DNA from: Methanobrevibacter sp.
Lineage (GTDB): Archaea > Methanobacteriota > Methanobacteria > Methanobacteriales > Methanobacteriaceae
Assembly (NCBI RefSeq): GCF_017431965.1
Contig: NZ_JAFRKB010000027.1
Span: 30,100 to 94,099, forward strand
DNA: 64,000 nucleotides
Reading direction: 5' to 3'
Position numbers and translations under genes: made by a program
Notes under the pieces: model-generated
The model's input: the letters and a program-made list of their open reading frames with translations, nothing else
Told to the model about the DNA's origin: nothing
Databases searched by the model: none
Part shown: piece by piece, positions 56,752 to 64,000 of the stretch
How the letters are laid out: the number at the start of each line of letters is the position of its first letter
How positions within the stretch are numbered: the stretch's first letter is position 1

Positions 56752-56787
56752 GAAATGAAGATTTAAAAAATCTTATTTTTTCATTTC
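56752..56787 (-). terminator. Terminator of the translation operon
   Basis: GAAATGA and TCATTTC, then AAGATT and AATCTT, form a stem across the S27ae stop codon; the minus-strand downstream is T-rich (plus-strand A runs 56730-56750). Confidence 0.5.
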
Positions 56788-56925
56788 AGTGTATCCGCAT
56801 TTACCACAAGCGAATCTGTCACCATGGTCAGCCATGAATACACCTTCACCACAACGAGGACAAATTGGGTTTTTTCTTTCAATTTTGTCTCCATCAACTT
56901 TGTAAAGATCAGCTTTTCTTACCAT
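56773..56925 (-). CDS. rps27ae: Ribosomal protein S27ae
   Basis: A 50-residue protein with a zinc ribbon [20 protein letters not shown] and [11 protein letters not shown], matching archaeal S27ae in full. It lacks the ubiquitin fusion seen in eukaryotes, as usual in archaea. It is last in the long minus-strand operon, 9 bases after S24e. Confidence 0.95.
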   Translation of the reverse strand: MVRKADLYKVDGDKIERKNPICPRCGEGVFMADHGDRFACGKCGYTEMKK

Positions 56926-56934
56926 TTAAATCAC

Positions 56935-57264
56935 CTATTCTTCTGCTTCTTCTGCTTCAGCATCTTCTTCAGCAGGCTCTTCTTCAGGTTCTTCATTTTT
57001 AGCAATAATATGTTTAGCTTCAATGAATTTTAAATCATCTACAGTATCGTAAACTTTAGCATAACCTGCAGCTTTAGGTTCGCCGTAGTGAGGTTGTACA
57101 TTGTCTACAACAATTAAATCTTTTTTAGTGTTTAATAAAGCAACTAATTTTGATTTGATGTCTAATAATTTAGGAGTTGCTTCACCATCATAATCAACAT
57201 AAAATTTAATTTCTTTTCTGTTAAACAATTTGTTTTCTTTTTCTTCAATAAATTCAATTTCCAT
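56935..57264 (-). CDS. rps24e: Ribosomal protein S24e
   Basis: A 109-residue protein with the S24e core (EFIEEKENKLFNRKEIKFYV, VQPHYGEPKAAGYAKVYD) and an acidic tail of alternating Glu and Ala. GAGGTCTTATA precedes the ATG. It is followed by S27ae, the usual archaeal order. Confidence 0.95.
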   Translation of the reverse strand: MEIEFIEEKENKLFNRKEIKFYVDYDGEATPKLLDIKSKLVALLNTKKDLIVVDNVQPHYGEPKAAGYAKVYDTVDDLKFIEAKHIIAKNEEPEEEPAEEDAEAEEAEE

Positions 57265-57282
57265 TATAAGACCTCATTTATT

Positions 57283-57792
57283 TTATTCTTCAATAAATCC
57301 GTCAATAAGCTTTTGAGCTTTATTTTTCACATCAGAAACTTTTAAAAGCACCAAACCTTCATTTGGTTGTCCATATAAAATTGTTGTTTCCGGATTAGCC
57401 ATTAAGATGCAAGGAAGAACTGCAAGATCTTCTTCCCCTTCAACTTCAATTACATAACATACGCCATTGTTAGATAATTCAAGAGCTTGGCCTATGGTTT
57501 CCCATAGATCATCAGTAATAGTTCCGGCAGGGTTGTTCACTTTTAAAATGTTATCTGCGCGTATAATATCATGAGTATGATTTTTTCTTTGAATTAAGTT
57601 ATCAATAATACCAATATTGGGATATAATTCATATTTAGTAAGATTTGCAAAAGTCGCATCACCAACAGAAATTAAAAACTCGGAAGATTTAATATCTTCA
57701 ATAGCATCTTCAAAGTCAGGATATAATTTGCCTAATGGTTTTTTAAGCTCCAATATTATATCCTCATTCAATTCTGCATCCAAGCGCAACAC
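57283..57792 (-). CDS. GTP-dependent dephospho-CoA kinase
   Basis: A 169-residue protein of the DUF359 family: FLISVGDATFANLTKYELYP, ADNILKVNNPAGTITDDLW and VEGEEDLAVLP. In archaea this family phosphorylates dephospho-CoA with GTP, the last step of coenzyme A synthesis. The start is GTG at 57792 (GAGG about 8 bases upstream). It sits between Spt4 and S24e, a position conserved in many archaea. Confidence 0.9.
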   Translation of the reverse strand: MLRLDAELNEDIILELKKPLGKLYPDFEDAIEDIKSSEFLISVGDATFANLTKYELYPNIGIIDNLIQRKNHTHDIIRADNILKVNNPAGTITDDLWETIGQALELSNNGVCYVIEVEGEEDLAVLPCILMANPETTILYGQPNEGLVLLKVSDVKNKAQKLIDGFIEE

Positions 57793-57802
57793 AATAAAAC
57801 CT

Positions 57803-57979
57803 CTATCTTACTCTTAAACAATATTCACCAGGGATTGTAATATTTAATTCTTTAGCAATATCAGAATCCTCAGGGTCAGTGATAATCAAAAGACCGCTCC
57901 AATTGTCAGAAGTTGGACTTCCACAAGATGGGCAATGATCTTTATCTGAAATCATTTTACAAACTGTACAAGCTTTCAT
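57803..57979 (-). CDS. spt4: Transcription elongation factor Spt4 (RNA polymerase E'')
   Basis: A 58-residue protein with two zinc-binding pairs (ACTVCKMISDKDHCPSCG), the archaeal Spt4 core LLIITDPEDSDIAKELNI and the end PGEYCLRVR. Spt4 binds Spt5 and RNA polymerase to help elongation. It begins 3 bases after the Rpo7 stop. Confidence 0.95.
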   Translation of the reverse strand: MKACTVCKMISDKDHCPSCGSPTSDNWSGLLIITDPEDSDIAKELNITIPGEYCLRVR

Positions 57980-57982
57980 TCT

Positions 57983-58558
57983 TTACCCCTTACTTTTTTG
58001 TTTAGCTTCTTCAATCCACTCGAATCTACCTAAATTATTTTGTCTCATTGTAAGACCGATTTTAGACTTTCGGGTATTTTCCATATTGTTGGTTGATTCA
58101 TCTTTAATTGAAACACTAACGGCTCTTGCTCTAACTAAATCTCCTTCATCTAAAGTTTTATTAGATTCTTTAGCCAATAATGCTCCTCTTTTAGCATCAA
58201 AATTGATATAATCATCTGTGACTTGAGAAACATGTATTAAACCATCCATAGGACCAATTCTAACAAAAGCACCGAAATCGACTATTTCGATTACCTCACC
58301 TTCTAGAATCTCATATTGTTCCGGTTTAAAGAAAAGTGCTTCAAAGATAACATTATGATATGCGGCTCCATCACCCATTATAAGTTTACCTTCGCCGATT
58401 TCATCTATAGCATTAACACAGATAAATAAACCAAGTTTCTTATCTAAACGACCCTCATAAGTTTCATTTAAAGTTTGAATAGCAACTTTATTAAGAGGCT
58501 CATCAAACTTATATGGTGGAATTCTTACAGTGTCCTCAATTTTTGTTTTATAATACAA
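57983..58558 (-). CDS. rpo7: RNA polymerase subunit Rpo7 (E')
   Basis: A 191-residue subunit with an N-terminal RNP-like domain and a C-terminal S1/OB domain ([20 protein letters not shown]). The start is TTG at 58558 with GAGGGATTA upstream; an ATG start is not present in this position. Rpo7 with Rpo4 forms the stalk of archaeal RNA polymerase. Spt4 follows. Confidence 0.95.
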   Translation of the reverse strand: MYYKTKIEDTVRIPPYKFDEPLNKVAIQTLNETYEGRLDKKLGLFICVNAIDEIGEGKLIMGDGAAYHNVIFEALFFKPEQYEILEGEVIEIVDFGAFVRIGPMDGLIHVSQVTDDYINFDAKRGALLAKESNKTLDEGDLVRARAVSVSIKDESTNNMENTRKSKIGLTMRQNNLGRFEWIEEAKQKSKG

Positions 58559-58588
58559 AATAATCCCTCATATAGTTAATAAGTTTAA

Positions 58589-58987
58589 TTAATATAATAT
58601 TTTACCATCAATTGCAATATATTTTTTTTGTCTTAAATATGCTACGGTTATTCCTTTATCTTTTGCTCGTTTTTTTAATTCTATATCATTTGTAGCTAAA
58701 ACTTCTGAAACTCTAAGTAATGCATCATCCACAGTTTCATTTTCAAGTAATGAAATATCCTTTATTTCAATTTTTGAAGAATTAGCTAACTTTAAGGCCA
58801 AATTTGCATTTAACCTTATTTTTCCTTTATTATTTCTTTTCAAACCCTTCAATTCATTGATAACAAAGCTTGGAGTAGTTAATTTATAAGAAGGTAATAT
58901 TTTTTCAAGTTCGCTGATGATATCAACATTGAACTGAAAAGGAACCATAAAAAAATTGGTATCTATTACAACTTCTTTAGAGTTCAT
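58589..58987 (-). CDS. PIN-domain nuclease (Fcf1/Utp24-like)
   Basis: A 132-residue PIN-domain protein with acidic residues in VVIDTNFFMVPF, SFVINELKGL and SEVLATNDIELKKRAKDKGI. Archaeal homologues of Fcf1 are candidates for cleavage of pre-rRNA; here the position between eIF2 gamma and Rpo7 fits that group. The ATG has GAGGGCGAATA upstream. It ends about 30 bases before rpo7. Confidence 0.85.
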   Translation of the reverse strand: MNSKEVVIDTNFFMVPFQFNVDIISELEKILPSYKLTTPSFVINELKGLKRNNKGKIRLNANLALKLANSSKIEIKDISLLENETVDDALLRVSEVLATNDIELKKRAKDKGITVAYLRQKKYIAIDGKILY

Positions 58988-58997
58988 TATTCGCCCT

Positions 58998-60212
58998 CTA
59001 TTTTATAATACCGTAACCGATTAATCTCCAACGAGCTCCAACCCTACGACTTAAAGCAACCCTATCGCCCGGACTAGCACAGACAGGCAATTTCAGAGTA
59101 ACATCAACGTCATTTTTCTTGGTTGAAGTGACAACACCAATAGTGGTTGTTGTACCACAATTAATCATCAAAGCCTCTTTGATTTTAATTGGAGCGACAT
59201 CACGTTCTTCTTTGGTACCCACTACACGATCTAGCAAATTAGCTTCCATTGAAAAGCTATTTAATACATCAGGCAATGTACCCTCTTCACCAGCAACAGT
59301 TCCGGATAACGAATCTGATTTGGTTAAAGATGGGTCTAATTTAGTTGCAATACCAACAAGTCCTCCCGGACCGATTTCCTCAACCTGCTTACCATTGGCT
59401 TCAAGACCGATAATTTCAGATTTGAGAGTGATTCTCTCACCGTTATTAGTAGGACCAGGCCTAATTTCAATAGTATCTCCAAGTTTGAATTTTCCTTGGA
59501 CTAAGGTACCACCAATAACTCCTCCTTTAATTTTATCAGCACCAGAACCTGGCTTATTAATATCGAATGACCTTGCAACATGCATTAATGTTGTATCATC
59601 GATATTTCTTTCCGGAGGTTGAATTTGTTTTAGCATTGCTTCGATTAATATATCTATATTTGCACCTTGTTGAGCAGATACCGGTATTATTAAAGCATCT
59701 TCAGCACAAGTACCTTTAACAAATTCCTTAATTTCATTATAACTTTCAATAGCTCTTTCTTTTGATACAATATCAATTTTATTTTGAACTACAATAACAT
59801 CCTTAACACCGATTACGTCAAGTGCCATTAGATGTTCTTTTGTTTGTGGTTGTGGACAAGACTCATTTGCAGCAATTACTAAAACAGCACCATCCATAAT
59901 TGCAGCACCGGACAACATGGTCGCCATAAGGGTTTCGTGACCCGGAGCATCAACAAATGACACTTTTCTAATTAATTCAGTTTCGCTGCCACAGATTTCA
60001 CATTTTTCAGAAGTAGTATAACATTCAGGTTCTTCACAGTTAGGGCATTTTCTAAATTCAATATCAGCATAACCTAAACGAATAGATATACCTCTTTTAG
60101 TTTCCTCACTGTGAGTATCAGTCCAAATTCCGGACAATGCTTTAGTAAGAGTAGTCTTACCATGGTCTACGTGACCAACTAAACCTATGTTAACATCTGA
60201 CTGTACGTTCAC
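58998..60212 (-). CDS. eif2g: Translation initiation factor aIF2 gamma
   Basis: A 404-residue GTPase: [19 protein letters not shown] (P-loop), a zinc-binding knuckle [28 protein letters not shown] and QNKIDIV. The length matches archaeal aIF2 gamma, which carries initiator tRNA to the small subunit. Start is GTG at 60212 with GGTGG upstream. It lies 61 bases after S6e. Confidence 0.95.
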   Translation of the reverse strand: MNVQSDVNIGLVGHVDHGKTTLTKALSGIWTDTHSEETKRGISIRLGYADIEFRKCPNCEEPECYTTSEKCEICGSETELIRKVSFVDAPGHETLMATMLSGAAIMDGAVLVIAANESCPQPQTKEHLMALDVIGVKDVIVVQNKIDIVSKERAIESYNEIKEFVKGTCAEDALIIPVSAQQGANIDILIEAMLKQIQPPERNIDDTTLMHVARSFDINKPGSGADKIKGGVIGGTLVQGKFKLGDTIEIRPGPTNNGERITLKSEIIGLEANGKQVEEIGPGGLVGIATKLDPSLTKSDSLSGTVAGEEGTLPDVLNSFSMEANLLDRVVGTKEERDVAPIKIKEALMINCGTTTTIGVVTSTKKNDVDVTLKLPVCASPGDRVALSRRVGARWRLIGYGIIK

Positions 60213-60273
60213 AGATAACCACCTTTTTTAATAATTTAATTAACTTAAAAGTTAAATAAGAAAAATAGTAAAA

Positions 60274-60657
60274 CTATTCTTCCTCTTCTTCATCAGCACC
60301 GATAATTTCAGCTATTGGTTTGCTTCCAGCTTGAGTAACTACGGTGTTAATTTGTACGATATCTTCTGCGATAGTGTTTCCTCTTACAGTTTTTCTTTTT
60401 TTAACACCATCAGCTTTAGGATGATAACCAATACCACCAGTTAATAAACTTTTTATTCTTCTAGTACCGGAAACATCTTTTTTCATGGTAAAACCATTTT
60501 TGTCACTACCACCAGTGATTTTTAAAGTGTAACCATCTAAACCAACAATTCCACCATCAAATTCATCACCGATAACTAAACCATTAAGCGCTTTAGTTTC
60601 ATCAATTTCAAATTGATGAGTTTCAGCTTTTTGAGACACAACTATTTTGAATGCCAT
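60274..60657 (-). CDS. rps6e: Ribosomal protein S6e
   Basis: A 127-residue protein with the S6e core (FKIVVSQKAETHQFEIDETK, GGSDKNGFTMKKDVSG, KKRKTVRGNTIAEDIVQIN). It is shorter than the eukaryotic form, as in other archaea. GGAGG lies before the ATG. Small-subunit protein. Confidence 0.95.
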   Translation of the reverse strand: MAFKIVVSQKAETHQFEIDETKALNGLVIGDEFDGGIVGLDGYTLKITGGSDKNGFTMKKDVSGTRRIKSLLTGGIGYHPKADGVKKRKTVRGNTIAEDIVQINTVVTQAGSKPIAEIIGADEEEEE

Positions 60658-60694
60658 GGTATTTCCTCCTTAATTTTTCTATAAACCCAATTTA

Positions 60695-62485
60695 TTATTC
60701 AAAAAGACCAAATTTACCCCAATCGGGATCTTGTTTACGTTTAATTTCTAAAAATTCATATAAAGTTTCAAATTCGTCTTCAGTTAACTTATCTTTAAAT
60801 TCCCTTTCTATGAATTTGTAATGTTTTTCAGGAATGTCAACATATAGTTCATCCCCCTCATCGAAATGTTTGCCGACAATAGCATCTTTAATAGCCATCG
60901 CTACCCTCTGGCCTCTGGAAATATCCGGCAATGTTTCGCCTTTATCTTCCATACTTGCTATCACACCAACATATTCACCATTTTTATTTATTAAAGTTTG
61001 ACCTTGTTTAATTGTACCGCTAATTGATTCTATTCCAATAATAGCTGGTTTACTTTGACGGAAAACTAATTTCGGTAATGACATGAATTTTGCAGGCTTG
61101 ATGATAGCATCATAAAACGCTTTCTTTTTAGCCCTTTCAATTTCATCAATCCATTCTTCATAATCTTCAATGATTTGATAGATTACATCACCTTTAAACA
61201 GTTTTACATCGGAATTTTTAAGGTCTTCTTCTGAATTCGGATGAACATCAACATTAAATGCTATAATGGCTCCATGCGCATCATTTTCATTGAATGCAAT
61301 GGATGAATTGATAATATCCCTACGATTTATATCACCAATGTCCGCTTCACGAATAGGAATATCCAATTCTCTTAATAACTTAACAATAGCTTCAAGAGAA
61401 CCTAATGTATCTGCTTTAACTAAAATTCCTTCATCTTCAGTTGTGATAGTAATATCTTCAATTTCTTTTAAGATTTCATCTTCAACATTTTCATCTTCGC
61501 TTAATACCCTAAGCGGTGAACCAGAAACGACATCATCTAAATTAGGAGCAGCAATCTTAATACCTGCAGCTGCAACAACTTCGTCAAATTTTTGGAATTT
61601 CTTTTTAGAATCTCTCATTTCTTCCAGTGGAAGCGGCCTTAAAATAGATCTGATTTTAGTAGTTAAAACTTCATTTGTAGAAGTCATTAAAGCTATTTCA
61701 TCATTAGTTCGCAAAACACCATCATAAATAATACTATCAATAGTTAGACCTAATCCGGTTTCTTCCTTAATCTCTAAAACAGTACCTTTAGCAGGGGCAT
61801 CAGCATTAATTTCAAGCTGCTCAGTCAGATATTCCTGAGCAAGGCCTAAAAGCATAGCCAATACTTCAATAATCCCTTCACCAGATTTAGCACTAATTGG
61901 AATAATACTAATTTGGGAAGCGAAGTTGCTAACTCTGTCAAATCTTTCGGATTGGAAACCTTCCTTGTGAAGAGTACCAACAATTTCATAAACTTTTGTG
62001 TCCAAATCCTGTTTGACACTTGGTGCCTGTTGTTGGAAAGTCTCCTTAAATGAAGCACCTTCATGTGTTTCCCATCCAAAAATCATGTCAATCTTATTGG
62101 CAACAACAATGAATGGAGTTTTATACATTTTAAGAATGTTTAATGCTTCATATGTTTGTGGTTTAAATCCGTCATTGACATCTACAATCAATACAGCCAA
62201 ATCAGCTAACGCTCCACCACGTTTTCTTAAACTGGTGAATGCTGCGTGACCAGGAGTATCAATAAAGAATAAACCTGGAATCAAATCTTTGATAGTTAAT
62301 CTTGATATAAAATTCCCACAGATTTCTTCAATAGTATCATTAGGTATTTCTGTAGCACCGATATGTTGAGTAATACCTCCTGCTTCCTTATCAGCAATGG
62401 TACTGCCTCTAATATAATCCAATAATGTAGTTTTTCCATGGTCTACATGCCCTAAAACGGATACAATTGGGGATCTGATTTTCAT
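60695..62485 (-). CDS. infB: Translation initiation factor aIF5B (IF-2)
   Basis: A 596-residue GTPase: [35 protein letters not shown] and VANKIDMI, followed by the domains typical of archaeal/eukaryotic IF5B. The archaeal form lacks the long N-terminal extension of bacteria, as here. It joins ribosomal subunits at initiation. It follows ndk by about 38 bases. Confidence 0.95.
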   Translation of the reverse strand: MKIRSPIVSVLGHVDHGKTTLLDYIRGSTIADKEAGGITQHIGATEIPNDTIEEICGNFISRLTIKDLIPGLFFIDTPGHAAFTSLRKRGGALADLAVLIVDVNDGFKPQTYEALNILKMYKTPFIVVANKIDMIFGWETHEGASFKETFQQQAPSVKQDLDTKVYEIVGTLHKEGFQSERFDRVSNFASQISIIPISAKSGEGIIEVLAMLLGLAQEYLTEQLEINADAPAKGTVLEIKEETGLGLTIDSIIYDGVLRTNDEIALMTSTNEVLTTKIRSILRPLPLEEMRDSKKKFQKFDEVVAAAGIKIAAPNLDDVVSGSPLRVLSEDENVEDEILKEIEDITITTEDEGILVKADTLGSLEAIVKLLRELDIPIREADIGDINRRDIINSSIAFNENDAHGAIIAFNVDVHPNSEEDLKNSDVKLFKGDVIYQIIEDYEEWIDEIERAKKKAFYDAIIKPAKFMSLPKLVFRQSKPAIIGIESISGTIKQGQTLINKNGEYVGVIASMEDKGETLPDISRGQRVAMAIKDAIVGKHFDEGDELYVDIPEKHYKFIEREFKDKLTEDEFETLYEFLEIKRKQDPDWGKFGLFE

Positions 62486-62523
62486 AGTATCTTTTCTTAA
62501 TAATAAATATTTAAAATCTAAAT

Positions 62524-62976
62524 TTATTCATAAATTAAATCATTGTCGACGATTTCATAATCGCAAATTTCATCTTCATTGAAGAAAAGAGCGATTTCTC
62601 TTTCAGCAGATTCAGGAGCATCTGAAGCATGAATAATATTCCTACCGGTATCCATACCGAAATCTCCTCTGATAGTTCCAAGGTCTGCTTCTAAAGGATT
62701 AGTTGCACCAACTATTTTTCTGATAGTGGTAATAGCTTCTTCTCCTTCAATTACCATTGCTAAAGCTGGTGAAGAAGTAATATACTCAACTAAACTTGGG
62801 AAAAATGGTTTTTCAGCATGTTCTCCATAATGAGTTTTCGCTAAATCTTCATCGATTTGAATTAATTTAACAGCTACAATTTTAAGACCTTTGTCTTCAA
62901 AACGGGATAATATTTTTCCCATAAGACGTCTTTGGACAGCGTCCGGTTTCATCATTACAAAACTTTTTTGAATCAT
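62524..62976 (-). CDS. ndk: Nucleoside diphosphate kinase
   Basis: A 150-residue enzyme with the active-site histidine region [20 protein letters not shown] and the start [20 protein letters not shown]. It transfers phosphate between nucleoside triphosphates and diphosphates. Its ATG overlaps the stop of L24e (ATGA), so translation is coupled. Length matches the family. Confidence 0.95.
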   Translation of the reverse strand: MIQKSFVMMKPDAVQRRLMGKILSRFEDKGLKIVAVKLIQIDEDLAKTHYGEHAEKPFFPSLVEYITSSPALAMVIEGEEAITTIRKIVGATNPLEADLGTIRGDFGMDTGRNIIHASDAPESAEREIALFFNEDEICDYEIVDNDLIYE

Positions 62977-63134
62977 TCTTTAACCCATTTAACTTTTCTT
63001 GGAACTCTTCCGAGTTTAATCATATTTTTTTCACATTTACTGCTACAAAAGAAATAAATTGAACCGTCTCTTTTGACGTACATCTTTCCAGTACCTTCTT
63101 CTATTTCCTTTTTACAGAATGAACAAGTTCTCAT
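62973..63134 (-). CDS. rpl24e: Ribosomal protein L24e
   Basis: A 53-residue protein with the zinc-binding [20 protein letters not shown] and [20 protein letters not shown]. It lies 14 bases after S28e and overlaps ndk by 4 bases, the common archaeal L7Ae-S28e-L24e-ndk order. Confidence 0.95.
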   Translation of the reverse strand: MRTCSFCKKEIEEGTGKMYVKRDGSIYFFCSSKCEKNMIKLGRVPRKVKWVKE

Positions 63135-63148
63135 GTTCTTACACCTTC

Positions 63149-63355
63149 TTATGGAGTCTTAATTTCTTTAGCTTCTCTGATTGTATCAAGTAACATTAAA
63201 ATGTCACCTTCTCTAACAGGACCCATAATGTTTCTTGTTAAAATTCTTCCTTTATCTCTACCATCGAGGATTCTGCATTTAATTTGCATTACCTCACCAG
63301 TCATACCAGTTCTTTTTAAAACTTCAATGACTTCAGCAGGGGTTCCTTCTTCCAT
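63149..63355 (-). CDS. rps28e: Ribosomal protein S28e
   Basis: A 68-residue protein: [40 protein letters not shown] and [19 protein letters not shown] match S28e. The ATG at 63355 has GGTGATTTAC upstream; the earlier in-frame start at 63364 lies inside that site. Confidence 0.95.
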   Translation of the reverse strand: MEEGTPAEVIEVLKRTGMTGEVMQIKCRILDGRDKGRILTRNIMGPVREGDILMLLDTIREAKEIKTP

Positions 63356-63387
63356 GTAAATCACCGTAATATATTAAAAGAATTTAT

Positions 63388-63756
63388 CTATTCTTTTAAT
63401 TCAGCAACTTTTTCTACAATTTCAGAAACAGCAGCTTCAGCATCACCAGCGTCTACAATACATGCAGATGCAGTACCAACAGTTAAACCTGCAGCTCCAC
63501 CAACTTGTTCTTTGGTAGGTAAGTATGCGTAAGGAATTTCTTTTTCATCAGCTAATACAGGGATGTGTGCAACGATTTCAGCAGGATCAACATCTTCTGC
63601 GATAACAACTAATTTTGCATCTCCTCTTTCGATGAATTTAGTTACTTCGTTAGTACCTTTTGCTACTTTACCAGTAGACTGTGCGGTTTCTAATGCTTCT
63701 TCAACTTGTTTAGCTAATTCTTCAGGTGTGTCAAATTTTACATAAATGTTTGCCAT
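63388..63756 (-). CDS. rpl7ae: Ribosomal protein L7Ae
   Basis: A 122-residue K-turn-binding protein: VAKGTNEVTKFIERGDAKLV, VIAEDVDPAEIVAHIPVLAD and the C-terminal AELKE. L7Ae binds K-turns in rRNA and in box C/D and H/ACA RNAs and RNase P. The ATG at 63756 follows AGGAGGTATATTTT. It is first in the operon. Confidence 0.95.
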   Translation of the reverse strand: MANIYVKFDTPEELAKQVEEALETAQSTGKVAKGTNEVTKFIERGDAKLVVIAEDVDPAEIVAHIPVLADEKEIPYAYLPTKEQVGGAAGLTVGTASACIVDAGDAEAAVSEIVEKVAELKE

Positions 63757-64000
63757 AAAATATACCTCCTTTTTCATCTGGCTATGCCATCCATCGGCAT
63801 ATATTATAATCCACATTGAATCATAATATTATTTAATTACAACTGTTCAGATTACCCGAATTAAATTATAGAGTAGTCTAATACAGTCTTTAATAATACT
63901 AATTCTTGAATAATTCATATATCACTAAATATAATCCCGAGAAAAAAATAAGAGGGATTAGACTTTCAATATAAATACTTCTGAATTTCATGTAATTTTT
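63757..64000 (-). promoter_or_regulatory. Upstream region of the L7Ae operon
   Basis: On the minus strand TTATAATATA lies near 63799-63812, about 45-55 bases before the L7Ae ATG and about 25 bases before an expected start at about 63780, so it may be the operon's TATA box. The rest of the window to 64000 is AT-rich and no further gene was seen. Confidence 0.4.

Overview
This window looks like a low-GC, host-associated methanogen of the genus Methanobrevibacter (Methanobacteriales). The signs are archaeal information-processing genes (eIF2 gamma, aIF5B/IF-2, Rpo7, Spt4, Sm-like protein, ribosomal proteins S6e, S24e, S27ae, S28e, L7Ae, L24e, L37e), the archaeal flavin/F420 deformylase ArfB, GGTGAT-type ribosome binding sites, TATA-type promoters, and very large adhesin-like surface proteins built from beta-helix and Ig-like repeats. 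No rRNA, tRNA, CRISPR array or insertion sequence was recognised.

Layout. 1-1.6 kb: an XRE regulator followed by two DUF4013 membrane proteins, the second cut by the window edge. 1.9-2.06 kb: an orphan promoter followed by two inverted repeats, a candidate small RNA. 2.1-24.7 kb: a surface-protein island with a 3960-residue adhesin carrying an internal papain-like protease, a 789-residue adhesin, a broken adhesin, a DUF11-type anchored protein, and a 1072-residue adhesin. A three-gene membrane/TIR operon (19.0-21.2 kb) sits inside this island. 24.9-28.1 kb: azlCD branched-chain amino acid exporter, metX with C-terminal CBS domains, and a bacterial-type RNase III. 28.2-33.1 kb: small conserved proteins, L37e and an Sm-like protein, a Panacea-type protein, a PUA protein, arfB and an IMPACT-family protein. 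33.2-33.6 kb: three tandem small rubredoxins too short for usual gene calling. 33.7-38.4 kb: hexapeptide transferase, zinc-ribbon membrane protein, a short adhesin-like protein, a DUF1002 protein. 38.6-42.7 kb: heterodimeric ABC exporter with a MarR gene. 42.9-47.8 kb: FabG-like reductase, TPR protein, GNAT acetyltransferase with a facing small antitoxin-like gene, MATE exporter with a pore-loop membrane protein. 47.9-51.1 kb: a two-gene system of a four-helix SLATT-like membrane protein and an HD-like protein with two RyR domains. 51.2-55.1 kb: metY, ferredoxin-type aldo/keto reductase, KH/PP-loop ATPase, zinc-ribbon protein. 55.3-63.8 kb: argH, then a long minus-strand operon for translation and transcription.

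How the genes may work together. Four of the surface proteins end in a nearly identical Ig-like module and in the same kind of terminator hairpin, so they appear to evolve by recombination; the broken adhesin records one such event. The TIR operon and the SLATT/HD-RyR pair both look like membrane-linked nucleotide-signalling or immune systems and are the best candidates for undescribed biology. MetX and MetY supply sulfur assimilation into homocysteine. Two genes (azlC and the adhesin-like gene at 35.6 kb) appear to start with ATT, each behind a good Shine-Dalgarno sequence.
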